A stretch of DNA of 64,000 nucleotides from an uncultured Collinsella sp. GTDB taxonomy: Bacteria; Actinomycetota; Coriobacteriia; Coriobacteriales; Coriobacteriaceae. The stretch lies in assembly GCA_959602645.1 (NCBI GenBank), contig CAUGTZ010000001.1, forward strand, positions 62,001 to 126,000, written 5' to 3'. Positions 9,201 through 16,805 of the stretch are shown here, piece by piece. The position numbers and the translations under genes are program-made. The notes beneath the pieces are model-generated. The model was not told where the DNA came from and searched no databases. It saw only the letters and a program-made list of their open reading frames with translations. How positions within the stretch are numbered: position 1 is the stretch's first letter; each line of letters begins with the position of its first letter.

Positions 9201-9742
9201 ACGGAGCACGTGGCGGAGACATCTTGGCTTGCGGCTTCGGTAGGCTGAGATTCAGCCTCATTGGAAGCGGCCGCAACGCTTTTGACCTTCTGTTCGGATG
9301 AATCCGGCGAAGTAGTAGAAGCCTCGACTGCGGCAGAATCGTCCGACGCTACGCCGTTGCTATCTGCGGCATTCGTCGATGCGCCATCGTTGGCCGACGC
9401 ATCGCTCGCGTTAGAGCCGGTTTCAGAAACGACACCGTCGGCAGCACCGCCCACAAGCACTGCGTCCTCGCCCGGCGTCGTAGCCTGAGCCACAGCCTCG
9501 GCAATGCCCTCGGCGCCCTCGGCCCACAGCTGAGCCGGCGTGGTGCCAAAGGCCATCGCGAAGGCCAGGAATGCCACCAGGCCGCGCTTGGCTACACCGC
9601 GTGCAATCGCGCCACGGCGATGCAACGAGGCGCGCTCACGCTCGTCCTCAAACATATCCATTTGTCCCCCATTGTCTGTACTTGGAGCGTTGCCTTGAGA
9701 CTGCCCCACGTCATCGCGCATGTTGCGCTCGAGTTCCCCCAT
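6245..9742 (-). CDS. Large surface protein: three DUF4430 domains, beta-propeller, InlB-type repeat, C-terminal anchor
   Basis: The 1165-residue protein is numbered from ATG 9742, which has GGAGGGAAGGGGG upstream. Order: a basic N-terminus and signal peptide (cleavage near TTPAQLWAEG, about residue 72), an acidic Ser/Ala linker, then three DUF4430 domains at about 175-290, 297-412 and 419-525, each ending in a GDxVxWxY-like strand. A PQQ-like beta-propeller follows at about 570-940 with repeated strand patterns such as NVYLAVNKRLLKIDAESGKV. Then come an InlB/Flg_new repeat (GYTFGGWYTDEACTQAYDF), a Gly/Asn then Lys/Asp/Ser linker, and a membrane helix with a KRR tail. The residues before that helix (EQETGTNP) resemble a decayed sorting signal rather than LPxTG. 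It is the first gene after a cobalamin riboswitch, so corrinoid binding is the favoured role, by inference. The first DUF4430 copy is markedly GC-richer than the rest. Confidence 0.88.
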   Translation of the reverse strand: MGELERNMRDDVGQSQGNAPSTDNGGQMDMFEDERERASLHRRGAIARGVAKRGLVAFLAFAMAFGTTPAQLWAEGAEGIAEAVAQATTPGEDAVLVGGAADGVVSETGSNASDASANDGASTNAADSNGVASDDSAAVEASTTSPDSSEQKVKSVAAASNEAESQPTEAASQDVSATCSVVGTDAKGAQQTWAAAQQIALKEGSTAADLSEQLFRQAGLKADYDPNGSWGWALNSITSPFDAGRTLAYDPATGAHWQLFVNGSVSAVGAGGYTLKDGDSVVWCYSKCGDPAPANQISVSCTVVGQDASGAQQTWAQPTTALVEEGTTAADLSEQAFKKAGIGAKTGKGTYGWYLESLTSPFNKTVTLSSEKVNENTWKFWQFFVNGQAANVGAGNYTLKAGDKVTWVYGFDGTMPGQVSVSMEIIGKKDEKAQRWTDPSTQVFVEGATIKDASAAYFDAIGIESKMYDQFGYWGVHSLVSPLDGTELSGAWSFFVNGVPGPQLDSDYVLKSGDKIVWAYAPGDTVPNPDEVVVDPSASRPTDWKADWSGNSNAVVKNVSTPTGALASSWTFDWRAYSGATYPNASEPIVVNGNVYLAVNKRLLKIDAESGKVLAESNLQTAIGYTTRPIYTKGLVIVPLDGGAVQALTADTLTTVWVTDSVSKSAQSNSQLTVDGNYLYVGTVDVDYGTSTYNNGHLTRINILTGAVSWQHVNADEGYYWTSATVGDGYILVPTSAGTVEMLSKSTGDVLGSVSVGAIVNSGCVLSKDGKHAYVISRDGKLHVLALSDANARASSRISEERVIDLGLTGCACMPTLYGNKLIVGGEVSGGSALAIVDLDNDFATTLVSSADGSVLPAGGIKGAPLVSVQADDAYVYFTVNYGATSDYVSYTSGGGVYRYKMGDAQATGAFSAAGHNNYCDSPIACDAKGNLYYINDSGTLFKLSGGVKVSFETGEGSKVDFQTTADGKLVKPADPTRDGYTFGGWYTDEACTQAYDFSTPVTADLTLYAKWTKNAVNPGGNGGSGTNGGNGGAGNGSGAGAGTGTGSGSGSKGQQAGGAIAPGHKPTTKTTVSTKTETKDNKSDKKDSDKSDKKDEKKSDKKDSKSDKKSDSKSDTGAASTTTAKKSSSASEQETGTNPLAIVGVAAGVIGLAIVGVFVFTKRR

Positions 9743-9770
9743 CGGGGTCCCCCTTCCCTCCAGAGCCCTA

Positions 9771-9804
9771 TGCATACCGGCGGCACACGCCGCAGCCGCA
9801 TGCA
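9771..9804 (-). promoter_or_regulatory. Leader hairpin between riboswitch aptamer and start codon
   Basis: Outer arms TGCAT/ATGCA and inner arms GCGGC/GCCGC with a 4-base loop form a hairpin just downstream of the aptamer, with the strong ribosome site 10 bases beyond. No T-tract follows, so control of translation rather than termination is more likely. This is inferred from the layout only. Confidence 0.4.
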
Positions 9805-9812
9805 AGATGAGA

Positions 9813-9979
9813 GGCGATCCGACTTAACCTTAACGGCTCAGGCGCGTCGTCCGATCTGCGACGCGAACATCCCGAGCCAAGAGGAATTACGGTTACTGGT
9901 ACAGCCGGGGACTTGCACCCCGATTCTCCCAAACGCGCAGGAAAACCGCGCATTCGTGCGTCTCCGCACCACCATCTAG
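9813..9979 (-). ncRNA. Cobalamin riboswitch
   Basis: Read on the minus strand, the leader holds the conserved cobalamin-aptamer core GGGAGAATC, GGGGTGCAAGTCCCC, GGCTGTACCAGTAACCGT (9889-9930). A large peripheral hairpin follows (GGCTCGGG...CCTGAGCC), then the closing AAGTCGGATCGCC segment at 9813-9825, matching the AAGTCxGGAxxCC consensus end. It starts a few bases after a plausible promoter and lies 70 bases before the DUF4430 start codon. Family knowledge: such aptamers turn off corrinoid uptake and synthesis genes when adenosyl- or other cobalamins bind. I judge the call strong by eye; a covariance search was not possible. Confidence 0.88.
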
Positions 9980-9987
9980 GCCATCGA

Positions 9988-10016
9988 TTATTACCGTCAA
10001 TATGGTATCACGTAAA
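9988..10016 (-). promoter_or_regulatory. Promoter of the riboswitch-DUF4430 operon
   Basis: On the minus strand TTTACG (10011-10016) and TAATAA (9988-9993) are separated by 17 bases. This is the best -35/-10 pair upstream of the aptamer and would place the start of transcription at its 5' edge. Confidence 0.5.
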
Positions 10017-10041
10017 AGGGCCTCGCACGCAGGCGAAGCCC
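10013..10041 (-). terminator. Terminator of the ABC1-kinase operon
   Basis: On the minus strand GGGCTTCGC and GCGAGGCCC pair with one G-U, followed by CTTTTACG, about 50 bases after the ABC1-kinase stop. Confidence 0.65.
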
Positions 10042-10092
10042 AAGGTAAAAGCTATTGTTTGCGATAGGAAAATGCGGTGACGGTCGCAGCCT

Positions 10093-11856
10093 CTAGTGCT
10101 TGCCGCCGTGGCTGTTGAGCCAGATATTGCGGCCCAGCATAAGCGCCAGCACCAGCGCGCTCACGTAGCCCATAAAGCCAATGACTGGGATACCAAACAC
10201 AACCGGCTCGATGCGTGCGTAGTACACCACCGACGAACCGATAAACAGGCCGGCGACAACGATGGCCATCGACATGCGGTCGATAATTCCGCCCAGCTGT
10301 CGCAGCGCCTTATCGCTGCTCATAATCTGCGTGTTCACCTTAAGCTGACCGCGCGTGAGCATACGCGAAGCCAAGCCCAGATACTCGGCCGCCTCGAGTG
10401 AGCCTTTTGCCGCGCGATAGCTGCTCGCGGCAAGATCGCGTCCCATATCACGCACGCGCGCATAGGTGCTTTTCTCGTTTTTAATGTGCGTTTGGATGAT
10501 CTGGATCATGTTGATGTTGGGCATGTACTCGGTCAGCAAACCCTCGAGCGTCACCATGCCGCGGGCGAACATCGTTACCACGCTCGGCAGCTCAACGTCG
10601 TTTTTGCGCGCCAGGTTTAACAGCGAGGTCAAAAACTCGCCGATATCCAGATCCTTCAGGTCAAGGCCCGCAAAGTCAGCCACGATAAAGTCCAAATCGG
10701 ACAAAAAGGCCGAATGATCGAGCTCAGCCGAGTCGCCACGCGTCACGGCGAAGCGCATGAGCGAATCCTTGAGCTTGGGCACGTCACCCTCGGCCACGGC
10801 GAAAATCATGTCCTTGACGATACCGCGATCGTGACTCGACATGCGTCCGACCATGCCCAAGTCGATAAAGTAAACGATGCCGTCCTTGAGAATAATGTTT
10901 CCCGCATGCGGGTCGGCATGGAAAAAGCCGTCATCGAGCACCTGCGTCGAGTAATCCTCGACGATTGCGGCACCGATCTTTTCCAAGTCATAGCCCTCGG
11001 CCACCAAGCGTTCAGGATCGGCGATCGAAATGCCGTCGACGTAGTCCATAACCACCACGTGCTCGGTGCACAGGTCCAGATAGGATTTAGGACACGTCAC
11101 GCCATGAACGCTCTTATGGAACTCGTAGAAGTCGTTGAGGTTTTTGGCCTCGGCCAAAAAGTTGGTCTCCTCGCGAAACGAGGTCCACAACTCCTCGACT
11201 ACGCCGTGCAGGTCAACAAATTGATCGGTGTTGACGAACTTGGAAACGATACGCACCACCGAGCGGATGATATCGATGTCCTGTGCCATAACCTGCTGCG
11301 CACCGGGGCGCTGCACCTTGACGGCCACGTCCTCGCCCGTCACCAGACGAGCGCGGTGCACCTGCGCGAGCGATGCGCTACCAAGCGGATTGGGGTCGAT
11401 CGCATCGAACATCTCCCCCAGGCGCAGGCCGTATTCTTCTTCCAGACAACTGAGTACGACCTCGTACGGCACCGGCTCCACGTCGGAGCGCAGACGACGC
11501 AGCTCGTCGCAAAAGCGTTGCGGCAGAATCTCGGACCGGTTGGCCAGAATCTGCCCCATCTTGACGAACATGGGGCCGAGTTCCTCGAGCAGGCGGCGCA
11601 AACGAACCGGCGTGAGGTTATCCCACACGCGGTACTTTTTGACCAGGCGAACAATCTGTCCGATGCGCTCGCGGCGACCCGCCGGCGTGAGCTGGTATTC
11701 CTCGTCCGGCGCCATCGCGTCGGGCTCCTCGGGGACCATATCGACAGCGCGCGGCTTCTTGCGAGCGCCCGAGACGACGGCATCGACCTCATCGACAACC
11801 GCCGCCTCGTCACCCAAGGGATCTAGATTGTTGTAATCGGTGGTGGAATCTGCCAT
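10093..11856 (-). CDS. ABC1/AarF/UbiB-family atypical kinase-like protein
   Basis: The 587-residue protein has the ABC1 fold. Visible markers are the QILANRSEILP region with the KxGQ-like VKMGQ motif near residue 95, SLASVHRA-like SASLAQVHRA, the lysine strand VAVKVQRPGA, the catalytic-loop FHADPHAGNI and the metal-loop IDLGMVGRM. Two membrane helices end the chain (IVVAGLFIGSSVVYYARI and VSALVLALMLG), typical of the UbiB/ADCK type. In organisms with quinones these act in prenyl-lipid biosynthesis or distribution; no quinone genes are visible here, so the substrate is unknown. A 70-residue acidic N-terminal extension is present. The start lies 8 bases after the small protein encoded upstream, so the two form an operon. 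Confidence 0.88.
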   Translation of the reverse strand: MADSTTDYNNLDPLGDEAAVVDEVDAVVSGARKKPRAVDMVPEEPDAMAPDEEYQLTPAGRRERIGQIVRLVKKYRVWDNLTPVRLRRLLEELGPMFVKMGQILANRSEILPQRFCDELRRLRSDVEPVPYEVVLSCLEEEYGLRLGEMFDAIDPNPLGSASLAQVHRARLVTGEDVAVKVQRPGAQQVMAQDIDIIRSVVRIVSKFVNTDQFVDLHGVVEELWTSFREETNFLAEAKNLNDFYEFHKSVHGVTCPKSYLDLCTEHVVVMDYVDGISIADPERLVAEGYDLEKIGAAIVEDYSTQVLDDGFFHADPHAGNIILKDGIVYFIDLGMVGRMSSHDRGIVKDMIFAVAEGDVPKLKDSLMRFAVTRGDSAELDHSAFLSDLDFIVADFAGLDLKDLDIGEFLTSLLNLARKNDVELPSVVTMFARGMVTLEGLLTEYMPNINMIQIIQTHIKNEKSTYARVRDMGRDLAASSYRAAKGSLEAAEYLGLASRMLTRGQLKVNTQIMSSDKALRQLGGIIDRMSMAIVVAGLFIGSSVVYYARIEPVVFGIPVIGFMGYVSALVLALMLGRNIWLNSHGGKH

Positions 11857-11864
11857 CTGCGCTG

Positions 11865-12281
11865 CTACTCGGCCTCTTCGGTATCCTTCGCATCGTCGGG
11901 CTCAACGGACTCGACGGGCACCGAGGTCACGTTGTCCTCGACCGAATCGACGATGTCGCGCACATGGGCCAGGAAGGCCGTGCGCTCGGGGGCGGTCATG
12001 ACACGGACGCGGGCCAGGATGAGCTCGTCGAGCACGCGCTGGGCCGCGGTCTCGCCCTGCATGCCCAAGCGCTCGGTCAGATCGGAGATGGTGCCACCGG
12101 CCTGCTCAAACATGTCGGACACACTGCGGGCGATATCGGGGGTGGCGGTGTCCTTGCGAACCTGTTCGCCCTTGGTATTAAGGTCGTCGAGGACCTTTTT
12201 GCCGCCTTCGACGGCAACGGCGGCAGCGCCAAAGCCAACGTTGATGGCGCCGTTAACAAGCTGATCGAGTTTCATAACCAT
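11865..12281 (-). CDS. Small phasin-like helical protein, ABC1-kinase partner
   Basis: This 138-residue protein is mostly amphipathic helix, with a short hydrophobic Gly/Ala stretch near the N-terminus (INVGFGAAAVAVEGGKKVLDDL) and an acidic tail. It resembles phasin-superfamily proteins commonly found next to ABC1 kinases. ATG 12281 (MVMKLDQL) is favoured because GGAG lies seven bases before it; an in-frame TTG at 12293 would add four residues. The kinase gene starts 8 bases downstream, which suggests a shared function, perhaps membrane or lipid-surface binding. That role is inferred. Confidence 0.7.
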   Translation of the reverse strand: MVMKLDQLVNGAINVGFGAAAVAVEGGKKVLDDLNTKGEQVRKDTATPDIARSVSDMFEQAGGTISDLTERLGMQGETAAQRVLDELILARVRVMTAPERTAFLAHVRDIVDSVEDNVTSVPVESVEPDDAKDTEEAE

Positions 12282-12380
12282 GGTTGTCTCCAATCATAAA
12301 CAACTGCATTGGCGTTCTTGTACCCAAGATCGAGTGAAAGCGACAAAGCGTTTTAGCGCTATTCGATCGACGGGAAATCC

Positions 12381-13904
12381 CTACCTCACGTTGTCGTTCA
12401 TCGCGAAAGAGTTCTTCATGGCGCAGCTCGTAGTGTAGAGCACCTTGCCCAGTAGAGCATCGGTTTCCACGCGAACACGCTCGGCAAAGGCCTCGTTGGC
12501 GCGTGCAAGTTCGGCAGGCACTTCGGCCTCGGGCAGCGCGGCTACGACAGCGTCAACGTCGTGAATCTGCTTGTGGCCCATGCCGCCGACCTTCTCCTGG
12601 TAGTCCTCCACAGCGCGGCCGCACTCATGGAAGCGGACGTCGGCCAGCGCTCCGATCAGGCGGTTGGCCCAGTAGAAATTTTCGGACGTCACGCGAGCCT
12701 GCGTGTCGGCATAGTATTCGGGCATGGTCTCGACGTTGGCGTACAGCGGAACCAGCGCGTTAAACGAGTTGGAGCCAAAGGCCATCCACTGCACGGCGCG
12801 GTAGGCCGGATGCGCATAGGGGCGCAGCTGCAGCACAGCGAGCTGGCTGTTGCGGTTGATGCCGATGGGGCGATAGGCGCCACGCGTGGCGGGCGTGCCC
12901 TTGCTGCCGTAGCAGTCGTACTCCGTGCCCTGGTAGTGGCTCGAGAGTACGTACTTGATGTCCTCGATGGTCACCTTGCGCTCGGGCACGCGGCTCCAGG
13001 GAATATCGTCGCTCTCGGGCGTGTAGTCGGCCTCGGGACCGTCCCACACATCGCTGGGGTTAAGGCAGCGCTGCATATACCAGGCGCGCGGCGTGTTGTA
13101 GACGTGGTCGCTGTCGCTGTGCGAGCCAAAGGCCTCGCGCGGGTTGAAGACCGCGGCCGGACCGTCGCCCTCGACGCCCAGCGTCAGGTCCAGATGCCAC
13201 TCGGCCATCCAAGCGCGCAGGTCGGCGGAGCACATGTGATCGGCCTGGGCGCCCTCGGCGTCATCCAGGTCAAAGCTGTCGATACCCAGCTGGTTGGGCA
13301 TGGTCACATAGGCGTCGTCAGGCACGCGCTTGGCGATCCAGTGGTGGCCGCCGATGGTCTCGAGCCACCAGATCTCGTCCACGTCGCTAAAGGCGATGCC
13401 GTTGTTCTCGTAGGTGCCGTAGCGCTCGAGCAGATCACCCAGGATACGAACGCCGTCGCGAGCGGACTTGGCATACGGCAGGACCAGGGTCACCATGTCC
13501 TCCTCGCCCAAGCCACCGGGCTGCGCCGGAACGTATCCATCCTCGCCTTCGTTGCCCTTGGCAGGCAGGTAGTCCACAAGCGGGTCGGCGCCGCGGACGC
13601 GCTCGTTGGTGGTGAGCGTCTCGGTTGCGGACATGCCGACATTGAGCTCGTTGAAACCGGCCTCGGCCCAGATGCCGTGGCCCGGGACAACATCGGGGAC
13701 GCTCGTGTAGCGCATGGGATTGTCGGACAGCTCAACGGTTAGGTGACTCAGGACGCTCGTGTAGACGCGCGGCTGCTCGTCGGGATGCACCACGCGCATA
13801 CGCTTGGGCTCAAACACCCCGTTGGACGAGTCCTCGTTACGCGCGACCAGGGTCGACCCGTCGTAGCTCGCATTCTTACCAACCAAAATCGTTGTGCACG
13901 GCAT
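12381..13904 (-). CDS. Dipeptidase, peptidase family C69 (PepD type)
   Basis: The 507-residue protein belongs to the C69 Ntn-hydrolase dipeptidases. The chain begins MPCTTILVGKNAS, placing the catalytic cysteine at residue 3, and continues with YDGSTLVARNEDSS and later GHHWIAKRVPDD, all typical of lactobacillar PepD. These are cytosolic enzymes that split dipeptides of broad specificity. ATG 13904 has AAGGAGG six bases upstream; an ATG two codons earlier sits on that site and is unlikely. No signal peptide is seen. It appears to be a single-gene unit, with the AT-rich element at 14003-14232 upstream. Confidence 0.92.
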   Translation of the reverse strand: MPCTTILVGKNASYDGSTLVARNEDSSNGVFEPKRMRVVHPDEQPRVYTSVLSHLTVELSDNPMRYTSVPDVVPGHGIWAEAGFNELNVGMSATETLTTNERVRGADPLVDYLPAKGNEGEDGYVPAQPGGLGEEDMVTLVLPYAKSARDGVRILGDLLERYGTYENNGIAFSDVDEIWWLETIGGHHWIAKRVPDDAYVTMPNQLGIDSFDLDDAEGAQADHMCSADLRAWMAEWHLDLTLGVEGDGPAAVFNPREAFGSHSDSDHVYNTPRAWYMQRCLNPSDVWDGPEADYTPESDDIPWSRVPERKVTIEDIKYVLSSHYQGTEYDCYGSKGTPATRGAYRPIGINRNSQLAVLQLRPYAHPAYRAVQWMAFGSNSFNALVPLYANVETMPEYYADTQARVTSENFYWANRLIGALADVRFHECGRAVEDYQEKVGGMGHKQIHDVDAVVAALPEAEVPAELARANEAFAERVRVETDALLGKVLYTTSCAMKNSFAMNDNVR

Positions 13905-14002
13905 GCGCATCCTCCTTGAGCGAAGAAATCAAACGGTAACAGTGTATCGCTTCGGCGCAAAAAGGGCGAAACCGCCGCCCCGGCAGCCCCCTCGAGATCC
14001 CT

Positions 14003-14232
14003 GTGGTCAAAAAATGCCAAATATGAGTACTGTCACAAATTTAGTAGCAGCAATTTAACCGAATGCAGGTGTCGATAATCTACATTTGTTCAAAAGCTTG
14101 ACAATGTAATTCCTCATAAGTCCAATAAAATAGGCTCTCTATCGATAATTAATACCGATTGAGAGCCAAAATGACCTAAAGCATATGTGACTATCTTGGC
14201 AACAGTACTCATATTTGGCGTTTTTTGGCCAC
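14003..14232. mobile_element. Possible MITE-like element, AT-rich with 31-bp terminal inverted repeats
   Basis: The ends 14003-14033 and 14202-14232 are inverted copies matching at 29 of 31 positions (shared core GCCAAATATGAGTACTGT). The interior is far more AT-rich than the flanks, has no coding frame, and holds a second hairpin GGCTCTC/GAGAGCC (14133-14167). It fills most of the 365-base gap between pepD and folD. No target-site duplication is obvious. It could instead be a regulatory region with two inverted binding sites. Confidence 0.5.
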
Positions 14233-14269
14233 GTGGTATATGTCTAACCCCTCAAACAGCCCAAAACGC

Positions 14270-15124
14270 CTATTTCGATGCGCGCTCCGCCGCCTCGATC
14301 ACGTGTTTGGCGAGAATCGCCGTCGTTACAGCGCCCACGCCACCCGGCACGGGAGTAATTGAGCCAACGATCGGCTCTGCAGCATCAAAATCGACGTCGC
14401 CGACCAGCTTGCCGGCGGCCTCGTCCCAGTTAATGCCCACATCGATGATCGTCTGGCCCTCGCGAACCGCATCCGCGCCAATCGTGCGCGCGCGTCCAAC
14501 GGCCGCAACCACAATATCAGCCGCACGGCACTCGGCAGCAAGGTCGCGCGTATGCGTATGACACGTCGTCACGGTCGCATTGCGCGCCGTAAGCATGGCG
14601 GCAACAGGACGCCCGATCACCAGCGACCGACCAACGACCGCGACCTTGGCCCCATCCAGCTCAACGCCGTAATGATCCAGTAGCGCCAACACGGCCTCAG
14701 CCGTGCAAGGAGCAAAACCCTCGCCGCGCCCCGAAAGCGTGGTGAGCAGCGAAGCGGGCGTCATGGAGTCAACGTCCTTGACGGGATCGAGCGCTGTGGC
14801 GACGGTGTTCTCGTCAAGGCCGGCGGGCAGCGGGCGGAACATCAGACAGCCATGGACAGCCGAATCGGTATTGATGTCCTCGATGGCCGTCAACAGCTCG
14901 TCCTGCGAAACATCGGCGGGAAGCAAAATGCGGCGAGCCTCAATGCCAACCTTCTCGCAGCGCTTGAGGGCACCGCGCTCGTAGGATAGGTCGTCCTCGC
15001 GTTCACCTACACGCACGATAGCCGACATCGGAACAACGCCCCGCTCACGCAAAGCGGCACAGCGAACAGCAAGTTCCTCGGTCAGCGCGCGAGCAACGGG
15101 AGCACCCTTCAGTAGCTCAGCCAT
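14270..15124 (-). CDS. folD: Bifunctional methylene-THF dehydrogenase/methenyl-THF cyclohydrolase
   Basis: The 284-residue protein matches FolD in length and motifs. It has the YERGALKRCEKVGIEAR segment carrying the cyclohydrolase tyrosine and lysine region, DVDSMTPASL, VVGRSLVIGRPVAAML (dinucleotide-binding GRSxxVGxP), and the closing ITPVPGGVGAVTTAIL. It interconverts methylene-, methenyl- and formyl-tetrahydrofolate in the cytosol. ATG 15124 has GAGAGGATAG upstream; a longer frame to 15190 overlaps the gene before and is rejected. It lies 2 bases after the fchA-like stop, so the two are one operon. Together with fhs at 27.7 kb they cover formate activation and reduction. Confidence 0.95.
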   Translation of the reverse strand: MAELLKGAPVARALTEELAVRCAALRERGVVPMSAIVRVGEREDDLSYERGALKRCEKVGIEARRILLPADVSQDELLTAIEDINTDSAVHGCLMFRPLPAGLDENTVATALDPVKDVDSMTPASLLTTLSGRGEGFAPCTAEAVLALLDHYGVELDGAKVAVVGRSLVIGRPVAAMLTARNATVTTCHTHTRDLAAECRAADIVVAAVGRARTIGADAVREGQTIIDVGINWDEAAGKLVGDVDFDAAEPIVGSITPVPGGVGAVTTAILAKHVIEAAERASK

Positions 15125-15126
15125 GG

Positions 15127-15759
15127 CTATCCTCTCTTCCTTGCAGCGTCGGAGGCGCGGCGCGCCAGCGCATCGGCGCGCGGCAACCATATGTCGAGCA
15201 ACTCATCACACGCCGCCTCGAGCTCCTCGGCGCGTGCACGATCCTTCATAGACGTGGTGTTCGCAAAGAGCGTCAAGCTCGCGCCCTGCATGGCGGCACG
15301 GCAGAACACAGCGCCGCACGCCACATCGGACAGCAGCTGACGCGAACCCTTGTCGGCCATGTCCTCGAGCAGCGCCAGTGCGCGCCCGCAGGCATCCATA
15401 ATGCGATACGGCGGCATAGCGGCCACATGCAGCGCATCCTGAATCGCGGTCGCTCGAGCCGGATCGTCACGCGGAATACCGTACGCCGCGGACACCCGCC
15501 TGTAGGCACGAACGTCCTCGGAAACCAACTCGACAAGCTCCTGGGCCAGCTCATCAGCCTGGGCAAACGCGCGCGTCAGGTCATCCGCACGAGCAGCAAG
15601 CGCGGGATTGGTCGCACCGTAGCGCGCAACCATTCCGCAAAGTGAGGCTCCCAGTGCGCCCACAAAGGCGCTCGCGCTACCGCCGCCGGGAACCGGCTCG
15701 CGCGCGGCCAGCGCCTCGGCAAACCCGCGGCAGGTCTTGTCCATCATCTCTTGGCTCAT
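15127..15759 (-). CDS. Cyclodeaminase/cyclohydrolase family protein (FchA-like)
   Basis: This 210-residue all-helical protein of the formiminotetrahydrofolate cyclodeaminase family (PF04961) has the substrate loop PVPGGGSASAFVGALGASL near the N-terminus and a late FANTTSMKD segment. FchA proteins release ammonia from formimino-THF or act as methenyl-THF cyclohydrolases. Pairing with folD two bases downstream favours a folate one-carbon role. The start is MSQEMM at 15759 or MRMSQ at 15765; the first gives the better distance from GAGGG. No histidine-degradation genes accompany it here. Confidence 0.87.
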   Translation of the reverse strand: MSQEMMDKTCRGFAEALAAREPVPGGGSASAFVGALGASLCGMVARYGATNPALAARADDLTRAFAQADELAQELVELVSEDVRAYRRVSAAYGIPRDDPARATAIQDALHVAAMPPYRIMDACGRALALLEDMADKGSRQLLSDVACGAVFCRAAMQGASLTLFANTTSMKDRARAEELEAACDELLDIWLPRADALARRASDAARKRG

Positions 15760-16135
15760 GCGCATGCACCCTCAAGTCGTATACATCGGTCGGGTGGCAA
15801 CCGCCGACCAACCGCGTCAAACACATAATGGTGCTTAGTCTAGCCCATAAGTACATAAGCGTCAGCGCAACTGGCCATCGCGGATTTCTATGACGAACGA
15901 TAGGCCATGTCAACGCAAGCATGGGACACATGGCCCACCTTTCGAGACTTCCGGGCAGCGGCAACTGGGGCATACATATAGGTAAGGAGCCCTATGTTGG
16001 GGCAAGCTCATCACGGCACCGGACGACGAATGGAGGAATAACCGCACAGTAAACAAAGGCATCATGTGCATGCGTCACCGCTGCCCCAGCGATCCGCGGC
16101 ACATGATGTCCCTGGCAGACAAGGAGGACGCCACC
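15760..16135. other. Divergent intergenic region with shared promoter-proximal repeat
   Basis: This region of about 375 bases has no supported gene. A hairpin (GGTCGG/CCGACC, about 15787-15808) lies in the fchA leader. The 19-base motif at 15921-15939, core GGGACACATGGCCCACC, recurs at 16887-16905 ahead of the second lipoprotein gene, suggesting one shared control site. Confidence 0.5.
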
Positions 16136-16735
16136 ATGAAGAAAAAGACCCTATCGATCCTTTCCCTTTGCATCGCCCTCTTTGCCGCGTTTGCCCTTGT
16201 CGGCTGCGGCGGGAGCGCATCGGGCGGCGGCAGCGCCTCCAAGAGCGAGAGCAAGGAAAAAGCTCCCGTCGCCAAGAAGACTGACTTCATTTGGTTTAAG
16301 GTCGAGATGCCCGAGGGCGTCGGCGTAAGCGACTCCGCCGGCAAGAATGCCGACAGGGTCCAGCTCACCTTCCCCGAAGACGAGAACGCCTCGGCCGATC
16401 GTTTTATCCCCGTTTGGAAAAAAGCGCTGACAGCTGAGGAATCCCACGCCGACCAGGCGGAAAAGAAGGGGGATACGTTCCAGTGGAAGGATGGCGGGTC
16501 CGTCGAGTATAACGGCAGGACGTGGCTCGTCGGAACGTACGAGGACAACAGCGGCGTCTCAACCATGCTTTTTACCGACGTTGAGCCGGGAAGCGTCTAC
16601 GTCCTCATCTCGAACTTCGACCAGCACAAGAAAGAAGCCGAGGCGCTCCTCAACTCCATCGAATTCCCCGATGACATGGCAGAGGCAGTTTCCGAGGCGC
16701 GCGAAGTCGAGATTTCGAGCATCGAGCTCAAGTAA
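16136..16735 (+). CDS. Secreted lipoprotein (paralogue 1)
   Basis: The 199-residue protein starts with a lipoprotein signal peptide (MKKKTLSILSLCIALFAAFA) ending in the lipobox LVGC, giving Cys25 as the lipid-modified residue. A Gly/Ser/Lys linker follows, then a roughly 150-residue mixed alpha/beta domain beginning DFIWFKVEMPEGV. ATG 16136 has AAGGAGGA upstream. It is closely related to the next gene, sharing the core pattern IWFKVE-PEGV, SVYV and the helical end. I recognise no function for the domain. It has its own terminator and the shared upstream motif, so each copy is probably transcribed alone. Confidence 0.85.
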   Translation: MKKKTLSILSLCIALFAAFALVGCGGSASGGGSASKSESKEKAPVAKKTDFIWFKVEMPEGVGVSDSAGKNADRVQLTFPEDENASADRFIPVWKKALTAEESHADQAEKKGDTFQWKDGGSVEYNGRTWLVGTYEDNSGVSTMLFTDVEPGSVYVLISNFDQHKKEAEALLNSIEFPDDMAEAVSEAREVEISSIELK

Positions 16736-16805
16736 CGGAACACCCGCACGCGCCTACGCGCACCTGCGCATATGCGCCCCATTAAAGCAACGGGCACCCA
16801 GCCCC

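Noticed and set aside
15760..15900. Tetrahydrofolate riboswitch in the fchA-folD leader
   Set aside because: A hairpin is present but the conserved THF aptamer sequences are not.
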